In this document: positions 47,962 to 58,446 of the stretch, in pieces
Layout: each line of letters starts with the position of its first letter
Numbering within the stretch: the stretch's first letter is position 1
NCBI RefSeq assembly: GCF_024808875.1
Contig: NZ_JANUCT010000009.1
Location: 51,833 to 115,832 of the forward strand
DNA length: 64,000 nt
DNA from: Methylohalomonas lacus
GTDB taxonomy: Bacteria > Pseudomonadota > Gammaproteobacteria > Methylohalomonadales > Methylohalomonadaceae
Direction: 5' to 3'
Position numbers and translations under genes: made by a program
The notes under the pieces: generated by a model
The model's database searches: none
What the model saw: only the letters and a program-made list of their open reading frames with translations
Told to the model about the DNA's origin: nothing

Positions 47962-49623
47962 TTAGCGATCCTTGTCGTCGACATGACCTTTCAATTGCTT
48001 ATAAATAGCCTTGGCGTTGGGCGTCAGAGTAGCCATTTCATTATCATCATCGCCCGGCTCGAACGCATACTCAGATGTTTCTAAACTTCCGCTAGCAGTG
48101 GATTCCAGATCCCCGTCATTCTGGGCGCTGATCAGGCCTCGGTCACGCACCAGCGCCTTGAGTCGCTGTTTCAGGCGGGAATGGCGGTTGACCCACTGAA
48201 AAGCCCGCCACTTTAGTCCATCCCTGCGTAGCACAAATGCTATAGCTTTAGCCACAAACCAGCGAGCTAACACTTTCGACAGGTGAATCATCGCGCTCGC
48301 GAACCTTATAGGCAAACGTAGCAGCCATTTGACAAGTACCATTGCTTTGCGCAGCGGCCAGGTAACGCGCCACGATTTACTTCTGTAAACGGCCTGAAGT
48401 TCCGTGTTGAGGCTTTCCGCGGTCTGCCACCAGCGATGAGCCGATTTGTTCAGCTCATCAATTTTGACTGTGGCAGCATTCCATTCGTTCTGCAGCCACT
48501 GGCCATGCGCCTGCTGCTCTTCAAGCGCCGCCTGAGCCGATGCAATTGCATCGTTCTTGTCAGATAGGTCACTGCGGAGCAGTTCGATATGACTCTGTGT
48601 AGTCTCAAGTTCCCGGTCTCGGTCCGATAGATCGCAAGACAACTGCTCGACACGGCTTTGCACCGTCGCCAAAGCTGACTCCAGTCTTTCTGTCCGTGTA
48701 TGAGCTGTCTCCAATTCCGATTGCAGTGCCTCGGCACGTCCCTTATGCTCGCCAGCTTCCGCTCGTAGTGCTGCAATCTCAGACGCAAGGGATTCCGTAC
48801 GCGCGATACGTATTGCCATATCGGATTGTGCCCCTTCTGAACGATCGAGCCTGTCTCGGAGCATCTCAAAGCTCTCGCCAAGGCCCTGATCGAATCGTTG
48901 GCACAGCTCGCCCAAGCTCCGCCCATACTCTTGCTCAAAGGCAGCATCCAGTACGGCAAGAGCTTCTTCATTGGCGGGGGCCTGTGCAACAACCGCGTAG
49001 TCGGGACTGACATGGAAGAGAACATCCCGGAGCCCGATATGATCATCACTCCGTACACTTTCCGGTTCCTGGAGGCCCAGGACCTTCTGCCGGGCATAAC
49101 CCTGGTATTCGGTCAGAAAGGCCAGCAGCGGAGCAGGGATTGGCTGCGTGTGGGTCGGATCCATGTAAAATCCTGATGCACCTACAACCACGTTATCCGG
49201 GTTGGGCGTTTCCATGATGAGAAGACCCGCGGGTTTGAGAACCCGTAAAGCCTCCTTCACTAGCGTCTGCAGCGAGGCAAAGGGAATATGCTCGACAAAA
49301 TGAAATGCCGATACGATATCAAAGCTGCCATCGCTCTGCTGCTTCAGATATTCGAGTGCGTCTTTCCTGACCACGTTGAGCTCTCTATCCAGGCATGCCT
49401 GGAGCATACCCTCATTCTGATCCACGCCCTGGACATTGACGCTGTTTTCGGCCAGTAACTCCAACCATTCACCGCGGCCACAGCCAAGGTCCAACGCTTG
49501 CAACTCCCTCCCAAGCTCCTGGAGTCCCTGGATAAAAGGGAGGTATGCGCTCATGCGCGCTTTTATGACCTCGCGTAAACCGCGGTGCCTTTCCTCGAAT
49601 GCCCGATAAAAACCGTCAGTCAT
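47962..49623 (-). CDS. Methyltransferase with long coiled coil (WbdD-like chain terminator/ruler)
   Basis: 553-aa protein. Residues about 35-210 are a class I methyltransferase (ALDLGCGRGEWLELLAE, VQGVDQNEGML, FDIVSAFHFVEHIP, LIMETPNPDN). Residues about 255-390 are a continuous coiled coil rich in Glu, Arg, Ser and Leu. Residues about 405-500 are basic and amphipathic (SWRVTWPLRKAMVLVKWLL and following), suited to membrane contact. The same plan occurs in E. coli WbdD, which caps the growing O-antigen and measures its length with the coiled coil, except that WbdD of O9a also has a kinase domain, absent here; a methyl-only cap as in O8 is therefore likely. It overlaps wzt by 4 bp, in line with export of capped chains. 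Confidence 0.87.
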   Translation of the reverse strand: MTDGFYRAFEERHRGLREVIKARMSAYLPFIQGLQELGRELQALDLGCGRGEWLELLAENSVNVQGVDQNEGMLQACLDRELNVVRKDALEYLKQQSDGSFDIVSAFHFVEHIPFASLQTLVKEALRVLKPAGLLIMETPNPDNVVVGASGFYMDPTHTQPIPAPLLAFLTEYQGYARQKVLGLQEPESVRSDDHIGLRDVLFHVSPDYAVVAQAPANEEALAVLDAAFEQEYGRSLGELCQRFDQGLGESFEMLRDRLDRSEGAQSDMAIRIARTESLASEIAALRAEAGEHKGRAEALQSELETAHTRTERLESALATVQSRVEQLSCDLSDRDRELETTQSHIELLRSDLSDKNDAIASAQAALEEQQAHGQWLQNEWNAATVKIDELNKSAHRWWQTAESLNTELQAVYRSKSWRVTWPLRKAMVLVKWLLRLPIRFASAMIHLSKVLARWFVAKAIAFVLRRDGLKWRAFQWVNRHSRLKQRLKALVRDRGLISAQNDGDLESTASGSLETSEYAFEPGDDDNEMATLTPNAKAIYKQLKGHVDDKDR

Positions 49624-50837
49624 TTGGTACAGCTCACCGTTGGGGGCAACCAGCTAACGCCCACAAACTGTTCCCGATTCATATTGACAACATTGAACAT
49701 GATCACGATGTCCCGCCATTCATAATTATGGCCAACATGGCTGCCACCGCCGTGCAGGGCGACGGCGATCGAATAGCTGCCAATCCCCAGACAGGCACGG
49801 AACTGGAAAGTATATGAATACTCGGAACCGGCCTGGACGAAGTTCAGGGGTTGATTCATGTGGTAGGTATTCGTGCCGAATACTGGCTGCCCCAGTCGAT
49901 CCTTGATCAGATATCCGAGTACGAGCTGTTCCACATCCTTTTTTACGGCTATGTCGACTGCCAGGCGAACGGGCTCACCAACGTTGATTGTATAGACACT
50001 ATCCCCTGCCTCGTTGAGGAGACTTGCGCTGATAACCGTCGCTTCTCCCGTACCCGATTTAGTCTGCGCTTTCCCGTTCTCGAGCTTCCTGACCTTGACC
50101 GTGCTGTTATCCTTCTCCGCAATAATCGCGTTGTAGAAGTCGAAGACCTCTTCGGGATTGCCGTCCTTGATTACGGCGCCATTCTCCAACAGGATCGCAC
50201 GGTCACAGAGCGACTGTATGGCGGTACGATCGTGAGAGACGATAAGCAGTGTGGTGCCCTGCTCGCGAAAAGTGCGAATGCGATCGAAACTCTTGTGCTG
50301 GAAATACGCATCGCCTACTGACAGTGCCTCATCCACGATAAGAACCTCGGGCCGGTACGCGGTGGCCACCGAGAATGCCACCCGCATCTGCATGCCACTT
50401 GAGTACGTTCTGACGGGCTCGTCAAAGTAGTTGCCTATCTCGGCGAAGGCCTCAATCTCGTCGATGACGCTGTCGATATCCGCCTCCGAAAAGCCCATCA
50501 GGCCAGCGGCATGATAGACATTCTGCCGGCCGGTCAGCTCGGGATTGAACCCCATACCCAGCTCCAGCATCGCGGCGATGCGGCCGTTGACCGTGACGCT
50601 GCCTTCCGTGGGCAACAACGTACCGGTGATGATCTTGAGCAGGGTGCTCTTGCCGGCGCCGTTCTGGCCGGCGATGCCGATAGCTTCACCTTCCCCGATG
50701 GAGAAGCTGACGTTGCGCAGCACCCAGTTCTCCTCAGAAGGCTTGGTGGGCACACCGAACCAGCGGACGACGCGCTTCCACTCCGAGGAATACTCCCGGA
50801 AAGCCTTGCTCACGTTCTGGACGTCCATCAGACTCAT
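49620..50837 (-). CDS. wzt: O-antigen ABC transporter ATP-binding protein with C-terminal carbohydrate-binding domain
   Basis: 405-aa ATPase of the polysaccharide exporter. Walker A GQNGAGKST (57-65), signature YSSGMQMRVAF, Walker B VLIVDEALSVGD and the switch His in LIVSHDRTAI. After about residue 255 a beta-sandwich domain follows (ending near residue 400), which in Wzt proteins binds the terminal cap of the O-antigen and makes export specific for finished chains. Overlaps wzm by 4 bp upstream and the methyltransferase/coiled-coil gene by 4 bp downstream, so the three are tightly coupled. Confidence 0.95.
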   Translation of the reverse strand: MSLMDVQNVSKAFREYSSEWKRVVRWFGVPTKPSEENWVLRNVSFSIGEGEAIGIAGQNGAGKSTLLKIITGTLLPTEGSVTVNGRIAAMLELGMGFNPELTGRQNVYHAAGLMGFSEADIDSVIDEIEAFAEIGNYFDEPVRTYSSGMQMRVAFSVATAYRPEVLIVDEALSVGDAYFQHKSFDRIRTFREQGTTLLIVSHDRTAIQSLCDRAILLENGAVIKDGNPEEVFDFYNAIIAEKDNSTVKVRKLENGKAQTKSGTGEATVISASLLNEAGDSVYTINVGEPVRLAVDIAVKKDVEQLVLGYLIKDRLGQPVFGTNTYHMNQPLNFVQAGSEYSYTFQFRACLGIGSYSIAVALHGGGSHVGHNYEWRDIVIMFNVVNMNREQFVGVSWLPPTVSCTK

Positions 50838-51628
50838 AGCACGTCTGCCATTTCGGCGCTGGCGCGGCGGACGACGAACAGGCCGGCCAACAGCAACAAC
50901 GCACCTACTCCGCCTATTGTCACCAGTCCACCCAGTTCCGGCGATGTCTGATAGGCGAATACGGCTTGGTAGGCGGAGACTACAGGGAACATGGGGTTGA
51001 GGCTAAGCCATTCCGTGAACTGTTCCGGTACGATATTTAGGGGATAGACGATGGGCGTTAGCCAGAAGCCGACCTGCAGCACAACGGGTACTACCTGGCC
51101 TATGTCCCGCATGAAAACATTCATGGCACCCATCAGCAGGCCGATACCCAGACCGAACAAGGCAGTAACCCCCATGAGCAGGGGCAGCCAGAGGATCTCC
51201 CATCCCGGGTAATGGCCCAGCGTGGCGAATATGCCAAGCACGGCCAGGAACAGGAAGAAGTTGTTCACCAGACACGATCCAAGAACGATCAACGGCAACG
51301 TTACCTTGGGGAAGACCATCTTCTTCATCAGATTGCCATGTTCGATGAATAGTGTCAGACAACGGGTGACTATATCAGTGAACAACGTCCAGGCCATAAT
51401 GCCCGCGGTCAGGTAGATCGCGTATGCATAGCGATTATCGATACCCGGTAGTTTGGCCTGAAGCACGGCAGACAGGATGAAGGCGTAGATCGCCACCATC
51501 ACCAGCGGATGGATAATCATCCACACACCGCCAAGCTTACTGCGGGCAAAGCGCAGCGTCAGGTCATTGCGAATAGACGACAGGATAAAATAGCGGTACG
51601 CCCACGCACCGCAGAGTAGTCCGAGCAT
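50834..51628 (-). CDS. wzm: O-antigen ABC transporter permease
   Basis: 264-aa inner-membrane protein of the ABC-2 type with six membrane helices. Typical points are RNDLTLRFARSKLGGVWMIIHPLVM near the N-terminus (amphipathic gate helix), LMKKMVFPKVTLPL, MRDIGQVVPVVLQVGFWLTPIVYP and LNPMFPVVSAYQAVF. It starts 14 bp after manC and overlaps wzt by 4 bp. With Wzt it would export the undecaprenyl-linked chain. Confidence 0.95.
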   Translation of the reverse strand: MLGLLCGAWAYRYFILSSIRNDLTLRFARSKLGGVWMIIHPLVMVAIYAFILSAVLQAKLPGIDNRYAYAIYLTAGIMAWTLFTDIVTRCLTLFIEHGNLMKKMVFPKVTLPLIVLGSCLVNNFFLFLAVLGIFATLGHYPGWEILWLPLLMGVTALFGLGIGLLMGAMNVFMRDIGQVVPVVLQVGFWLTPIVYPLNIVPEQFTEWLSLNPMFPVVSAYQAVFAYQTSPELGGLVTIGGVGALLLLAGLFVVRRASAEMADVL

Positions 51629-51642
51629 GTTATTCCACTGAG

Positions 51643-53103
51643 TCAGTTCGTGCGACCGTAGTTGTCGTGAAAACGGACAATATCATCCTCACCCAGGTAG
51701 GAGCCCGATTGTACCTCGACGAGCTCAAGCGGCTCGGCGTCCAGATTCTCCAGACGATGGGTCTCGCCCGCGGGGATATAGGCTGACTGATTCTCGCCGA
51801 GTACAAAGGTCTCATCACCACAGGTTACCTTGCCCGTGCCCTTAACGATGACCCAATGTTCTGCACGGTGGTTGTGCATCTGCAGGGACAGGCTTGCACC
51901 GGGGTTGATGGTAATATGCTTAACCTTATGGCGCTCGCCCAAATTTACCGTCTCATAGGTGCCCCATGGGCGGTGTACCAAAGCATGCTCGTTCGCCTCG
52001 CTACGCTGCCAGTCACGCAGCCTGCTGACGATGCGTTTGACATCCTGTGCACGATCCTTTGTCGCTACGAGCACAGCATCCCTGGTTTCCACAATGATAT
52101 GGTCCTGGAGACCTACCGCAGCCACCATCCGGTTCTCGGCGCGAATGTAGCTCCCGTTAACGTCATCCAGCAAGACATCACCTTCGAGTTGATTATTATC
52201 GCAGTCGCTATTGACAACGTCATGCAATATGGACCACGAACCAACATCGCTCCAGCCGGCATCCAGTGCTACCACACCAGCGGTCCTCGTATGCTCCATG
52301 ACCGCGTAGTCGATAGATTCTTTATGCACCTGTGCAAAGGCGTTCCTCTCCAGATGGATGAAGTCGCGTTCGCGTTCAGCATTCCGGTGCGCCTCTCTAC
52401 AGAGTTCGCTCATCTCCGGCTCGTACGTATCCAGCTCATCAAGGTAACGGCTGGCCCTGAACAAAAACATGCCGCTGTTCCACAGATAGTTACCAGCGGT
52501 CAGGTAATATTCGGCGGTCTCTTGATCAGGCTTTTCCACGAATTGCTCGACCTGGCGTAGAGAAGATATCACCAGCTCGCCACCCGCGCACTGACGTTCC
52601 AGCGGTTTGCCCGCGGCGATATAACCGTAGCCGGTTTCGGCATAGGCCGGAACAACACCGAATGTCATCAGCGCGCCTGCGGCGGCGCCCTGTACTGCTT
52701 GTTCAATTGTAGTCGCGAATGCCTCGGTGTCACGGATTATGTGGTCGGCTGGCAATACCAGTAGCAAGGGATCATGATCCTCGCGGGTTGCCTCCAGGGC
52801 GGCGGCGGCCACCGCAGGGGCCGTGTTGCGCGCAACCGGTTCCAGCAGAATCGGTCCTGGCGCAATCCGGCATTCACTGGCCTGCTGTGCAATCAGGAAG
52901 CGATGTTCTTTATTGCTCACGAAAACGGGTGGTGCAAGGATGTCACCGAGGCAAGATAAACGCTCTACCGTCTCCTGAAGCAGGCTCTTTTCGCCAGCTA
53001 ACGACAGAAATTGTTTTGGGAATGACTGGCGCGAGAGCGGCCATAGCCGATCCCCCATGCCACCAGATAGGATAATCGGTAAAATAGATTCACGAGGCGT
53101 CAT
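51643..53103 (-). CDS. manC: Mannose-1-phosphate guanylyltransferase/mannose-6-phosphate isomerase
   Basis: 486-aa bifunctional enzyme making GDP-mannose from mannose-1-phosphate and GTP, with a C-terminal isomerase cupin that also forms mannose-6-phosphate. N-terminal nucleotide-binding loop reads LSGGMGDRLWPLSRQSFPKQFL; the usual form is GGSGTRLWP, so two positions differ. FVEKPDQETAEYYL, WNSGMFLF and GWSDVGSWSILHDV are all present. The cupin has RPWGTYE, the metal-site QMHNHRAEHWVIVKG, and PAGETHRLEN. First gene of the cluster; 471 bp of AT-rich sequence lie upstream before uvrB. No phosphomannomutase gene is seen in the window, so it must be elsewhere. Confidence 0.95.
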   Translation of the reverse strand: MTPRESILPIILSGGMGDRLWPLSRQSFPKQFLSLAGEKSLLQETVERLSCLGDILAPPVFVSNKEHRFLIAQQASECRIAPGPILLEPVARNTAPAVAAAALEATREDHDPLLLVLPADHIIRDTEAFATTIEQAVQGAAAGALMTFGVVPAYAETGYGYIAAGKPLERQCAGGELVISSLRQVEQFVEKPDQETAEYYLTAGNYLWNSGMFLFRASRYLDELDTYEPEMSELCREAHRNAERERDFIHLERNAFAQVHKESIDYAVMEHTRTAGVVALDAGWSDVGSWSILHDVVNSDCDNNQLEGDVLLDDVNGSYIRAENRMVAAVGLQDHIIVETRDAVLVATKDRAQDVKRIVSRLRDWQRSEANEHALVHRPWGTYETVNLGERHKVKHITINPGASLSLQMHNHRAEHWVIVKGTGKVTCGDETFVLGENQSAYIPAGETHRLENLDAEPLELVEVQSGSYLGEDDIVRFHDNYGRTN

Positions 53104-53574
53104 GAAATTCTCTCTCCCATTTCTCTATATTATTAATTTCCCTGAGTAACAACTTCCAATTACAGCGTGTTCTGAAAGCTCCGCATCACTCTAAAAGCAA
53201 CTACTAATAAACAGTTCAACACCAAGGTATTCTACCTACTTACTTCGAGAGAGAGTATTTTGCTATACAGCGCTTGACTCATGTTAAGCTACTTTCCGGT
53301 ACTGATAGCAGTGATATTTAAATTACGCCGCTGATATTGGGATTTTACGTTAACCGGGCCTCAGTATCCGTGAACCGGATCTCAATGTATAAACCAATTT
53401 CCTCGTGATTAAATTGGCTTTTATTCTGCCATGTTGTAAAAGATGAGCACCATCATTATTTCATGTAATTATAGTGCCTCATGCTTGAAGCTATATCGCA
53501 AGCACTCGACGAAGAATTTATCGAACACACTATCGAGGCCACTCCGTCAGCCTTGAGCAGGGATGGAGTAAAAT
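53104..53574. other. AT-rich leader of the polysaccharide cluster, no gene
   Basis: 471 bp between uvrB and manC, clearly more AT-rich than both. It must hold the promoter for manC and the genes after it unless these are read through from uvrB. I could not pick out a convincing -35/-10 pair or an ops/JUMPstart element. A plus-strand 34-codon frame at 53481-53585 is not convincing. Confidence 0.6.
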
Positions 53575-55608
<2,034 letters not shown>

Positions 55609-55677
55609 GGTGTTGATTGTATCTGCGTTGATCGGTCAGTGCATTGCGTAGGTGAAATGACGGCACCGAGCGATACA

Positions 55678-55715
55678 GATTCCGGCTCTCCCTAGCGGTC
55701 GGCCGGAATGACGGG
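55678..55715. repeat. Dispersed repeat family A, copy 2
   Basis: GATTCCGGCTCTCCCTAGCG at the left and GGCCGGAATGACGGG at the right. It is in tandem with the next copy, 12 bases apart, in the space between uvrB and brnT. Confidence 0.75.
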
Positions 55716-55727
55716 CCAGGTGTGGCA

Positions 55728-55764
55728 GATTCCGGCTCTCCCTGCGGTCGGCCGGAATGACGGG
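55728..55764. repeat. Dispersed repeat family A, copy 3
   Basis: Nearly identical to copy 2 but with one base fewer in the loop (CTGCGG for CTAGCGG). Confidence 0.75.
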
Positions 55765-55818
55765 GAATCTGGTGGGTCGGGATATTCAATTGCGTAACTA
55801 CAAAATTGTAACTACAAT

Positions 55819-56106
55819 TTGGATGTGCGGTTTGAATGGAATGCAGCCAAGGATTGGGCAAATCAGCGCAAGCATGGCGTGAGCTTCGAGACTGCCAGCC
55901 TGGTTTTCGCTGATCCCAATCATCTGTCCGTACAGGACAGAGTTGAAAATGGCGAAGTACGTTGGCAAACGCTGGGATTGATCAAGGGACTGATTGTATT
56001 GCTCGTCGCCCATACATATCAGGATGAAGAAGATGACGAAGTGATCCGTATCATTTCCGCGCGCAAAGCCACCGCCCGTGAAAGAAGAATTTATGAGCAA
56101 GGTTAA
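55819..56106 (+). CDS. brnT: BrnT-family toxin (RelE-fold RNase)
   Basis: 95-aa type II toxin. The family's opening FEWNAAKDWANQRKHGVSFETA is clear, with the basic RKHGV turn, followed by FADPNHLSVQD, VRWQTLGLIKG and the closing IIRIISARKATARERRIY (seen here as EVIRIISARKATARERRIYEQ). BrnT toxins cut RNA and inhibit translation. The start may be the TTG at 55819 or the GTG at 55825; there is no ATG. It overlaps brnA by 14 bp. Flanked by family A palindromic repeats on both sides, which hints at arrival as a small unit. BrnT-BrnA typically represses its own promoter. Confidence 0.92.
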   Translation: MDVRFEWNAAKDWANQRKHGVSFETASLVFADPNHLSVQDRVENGEVRWQTLGLIKGLIVLLVAHTYQDEEDDEVIRIISARKATARERRIYEQG

Positions 56107-56359
56107 ACAGCGTAACACCAAGGCGATCGATCATCTTGCGAAACAAAAGGATGATGAAATCGACACGAATGATATTAACGAGATAAGTGACTGGTCGGGC
56201 GCTACCCGTGGCCGTTTCTACCGTCCTGTTAAAAAGCAGGTGACATTGCGCCTTGATGCCGATCTAGTCGCCTGGTTCCGATCACAAGGGGCCAAGTACC
56301 AGACCCGCATGAATGCTGTTCTACGGGATTACATGGAGCGGCATTCGGATAGCAAGTAA
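56093..56359 (+). CDS. brnA: BrnA-family antitoxin
   Basis: 88-aa antitoxin with a flexible acidic N-terminal half that would wrap the toxin and a C-terminal ribbon-helix-helix DNA-binding region (VTLRLDADLVAWFRSQGAKY, then QTRMNAVLRDYMERH). The ATG at 56093 has a purine-rich AAAGAAGAA just upstream; a GTG at 56078 is an alternative. Overlaps brnT by 14 bp, as expected for a coupled pair. Confidence 0.92.
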   Translation: MSKVKQRNTKAIDHLAKQKDDEIDTNDINEISDWSGATRGRFYRPVKKQVTLRLDADLVAWFRSQGAKYQTRMNAVLRDYMERHSDSK

Positions 56360-56445
56360 AAGACCTGCCCGGTAGTAATTTGCTACTCGACGGGTATTTC
56401 CAGATTGATGTCTGTCGTGACCGGGGTGAGGCTCCGGGCGGCATG

Positions 56446-56482
56446 GATTCCGGCTCGCCCTGCAGTTGGCCGGAATGACGGG
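56446..56482. repeat. Dispersed repeat family A, copy 4
   Basis: GATTCCGGCTCGCCCTGC at the left and GGCCGGAATGACGGG at the right, between brnA and the aminotransferase gene. Confidence 0.75.
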
Positions 56483-56603
56483 AAGCCGATACTGCAAAGG
56501 ATTTTCTGGCCCCGGCAGGCCATTTGCCGCCTTTGGGCTATTTTGCTGCGCTGCCAAATTCAGTATGATACATGCCTTTTGAATGACGCGCCGATGAGGA
56601 GAC

Positions 56604-57806
56604 ATGCGCTTGGAAGACAGAGTTTCGCACCGTGCCAACAGTATCAAACCTTCCCCGACGCTGGCCGTATCGGCTCGGGCCGCGAAACTGAAGGCCGCCG
56701 GCCAGGATATCCTGAGTCTCTCCGCCGGAGAGCCGGATTTCGACACCCCGGATTTCATCAAGAACGCCGCCATCGAGGCGCTGAACGCCGGTTTTACCAA
56801 GTATACCGCCGTCAGCGGTACACCGGGTCTGCGCCAGGCGATCGCCGACAAGTTCAAGCGCGAAAACGGCCTTGAGTACAGCCTCGACCAGATCCTGGTC
56901 TCCTGCGGCTGCAAGCACAGCATCTATAACCTGATGCAGGCCACCCTGAACCCGGGCGACGAGGTCATCATTCCGGCGCCCTACTGGGTGTCGTACCCGG
57001 ACATGGCCAAGCTCGCCGGCGCCGAGGCGGTAATTATCAAGACCGGCATCAGCCAGGAATTCAAGATCAGCCCGGAGCAGCTGCGCGCCGCGATCACCGA
57101 CAAGACCCGCATGCTGGTCCTGAACAGCCCGGCCAATCCGACCGGCGCCTACTACAGCCAAGACGAGCTGGCGGCGCTCGGCGAGGTATTGATCGACTAC
57201 CCGCACGTACTGATCGCCTCGGACGACATCTACGAGCACATCCTCTGGGCCGAAGAAGCGTTTCACAACATCGTCAACGCCTGCCCGGCGCTGTACGAGC
57301 GCACGATCGTCCTGAACGGCGTGTCCAAGGCCTACTCCATGACCGGCTGGCGCATCGGCTACGCCGCCGGCGCCAAGCCAATCATCGAGGCCATGGAGAA
57401 GATCCAGTCGCAGAGCACCTCGAACCCGACCTCGATCGCCCAGGTGGCGACCCAGGCGGCACTCGAGGGCGACCAGACCTTCGTCAGCCAGATCCGCAAC
57501 ATCTTCCAGGAACGCCACGACCTGATCCTGGAAGGCCTGAACAACATCCAGGGTATCCGCTGCGCCCCGGCCGGCGGCACGTTCTACATTTTCCCGAACT
57601 GCAAGGACATCATCGAACAGAGCAGCCAGGTCCAAAACGACCTGCAGTTCGCCGAGTACCTGCTCGAGGAAGGCAATGTCGCGGTCGTGCCCGGTTCCGC
57701 CTTCGGCGCCCCCGGCTACCTGCGGCTGTCATTCGCCTGCAGCATGGACCACATCCGCGAGGGCCTGAAGCGCATGGAGGCGGCAGTCAACAAGCTGCTG
57801 GGCTGA
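56604..57806 (+). CDS. Aspartate-type PLP-dependent aminotransferase
   Basis: 400-aa class I/II aminotransferase, subgroup I-gamma as in Thermus AspC. Opening LSAGEPDFDTPDFIK, PLP-stacking and phosphate elements in CGCKHSIYNL and PAPYWVSYPDM, LNSPANPTGAYY, IASDDIYEHI, the PLP-binding Lys in LNGVSKAYSMTGWRIGYAAG, and the substrate-carboxylate Arg in GYLRLSFACSMD. Complete length. The reaction is glutamate-oxaloacetate transamination or a close relative (prephenate is an alternative substrate in this subgroup). Divergent from uvrB, with tRNA-Asn 133 bp downstream, a conserved neighbourhood. The symbol is left open because the genome may have several such enzymes. Confidence 0.95.
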   Translation: MRLEDRVSHRANSIKPSPTLAVSARAAKLKAAGQDILSLSAGEPDFDTPDFIKNAAIEALNAGFTKYTAVSGTPGLRQAIADKFKRENGLEYSLDQILVSCGCKHSIYNLMQATLNPGDEVIIPAPYWVSYPDMAKLAGAEAVIIKTGISQEFKISPEQLRAAITDKTRMLVLNSPANPTGAYYSQDELAALGEVLIDYPHVLIASDDIYEHILWAEEAFHNIVNACPALYERTIVLNGVSKAYSMTGWRIGYAAGAKPIIEAMEKIQSQSTSNPTSIAQVATQAALEGDQTFVSQIRNIFQERHDLILEGLNNIQGIRCAPAGGTFYIFPNCKDIIEQSSQVQNDLQFAEYLLEEGNVAVVPGSAFGAPGYLRLSFACSMDHIREGLKRMEAAVNKLLG

Positions 57807-57939
57807 ACCGGTCTGTAGTGCGGTTCCAGGACGGAACAAGACCCGGATAACCGGTCAAAAATCAATATATTGACCAATCAGAATCGGCTCAGTAACATAC
57901 GCAGCTCTTCTCAGTTGCAACAGTACAAGCGAACACTAT

Positions 57940-58015
57940 TCCCCGGTAGCTCAGTCGGTAGAGCGGGTGACTGTTAATCACTAGGTCGGCGGTTCGAGCC
58001 CGTCCCGGGGAGCCA
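57940..58015 (+). tRNA. tRNA-Asn (GTT)
   Basis: 76-nt cloverleaf: acceptor TCCCCGG/CCGGGGA, D-arm TAGCTCAGTCGGTAGAGC, anticodon loop CTGTTAA (anticodon GTT), T-arm GGTTCGAGCCC and encoded CCA. Confidence 0.97.
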
Positions 58016-58020
58016 TTTTT

Positions 58021-58052
58021 TATAGATATCTGTTTTTAAACAGGTGTCTATA
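58021..58052. other. Long imperfect hairpin after tRNA-Asn
   Basis: TATAGATATCTGTTT pairs with AAACAGGTGTCTATA with a small internal mismatch, directly after the run of T that follows the tRNA. It may help end or process the tRNA transcript. Confidence 0.45.
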
Positions 58053-58446
58053 GACTTCTCCGCGCCACACGTGCCGTGTTGCAACGCCTGCCACCGGCCA
58101 CGCGCCGCGTTTTCGGTAATTCCAGCCAGGGTCCGGCATCCCCCGGCATGCGCAGTGTCGACTATCGATGGGCCTGAGGCGACGCGACCGCGCGCATTAC
58201 CATCCTGCCTGCATAAACAAATACTGCCACGCCGAAATTTAAAGCCGTAACCGGTTGTCCGGTGTCTGCTCATGGACAGCCTCATCTGTAGTCACTACTC
58301 TGTTTCTAACAACAGTAAAAATAACCGTAGCAGCCAGCCCCTCTAGCAGGCTTAACACGGAGCCCCCACAATGCCTCATTATCCCGTCCAGTTTATCCTG
58401 CGCTGCGCAATGCACGGGCCAGTCCGTAGGGATACCGGGCATAGTG
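58053..58446. other. Intergenic stretch before the GGDEF-EAL gene, nothing firm seen
   Basis: About 390 bp. The frame of the downstream gene is open back to 58255, but that part reads like random translation and lacks a ribosome site. No tRNA, clear promoter or riboswitch fold was recognised. Confidence 0.5.

Noticed and set aside
47799..47984. 61-codon minus-strand frame in the gap after the methyltransferase/coiled-coil gene
   Set aside because: Overlaps the preceding gene end, no ribosome site, no recognisable domain; probably chance or decayed sequence.
56538..57635. 365-codon open frame on the minus strand opposite the aminotransferase gene
   Set aside because: Antisense shadow; rich in Asp, Val and Gly with no domain.
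57940..58100. tRNA-Asn as an attachment site of an integrated element
   Set aside because: No duplicated tRNA 3' end and no integrase gene were seen nearby.
58255..58446. N-terminal extension of the PAS-PAS-GGDEF-EAL protein
   Set aside because: The extra 64 residues look like random translation and lack a ribosome site; the PAS domain begins soon after 58447.
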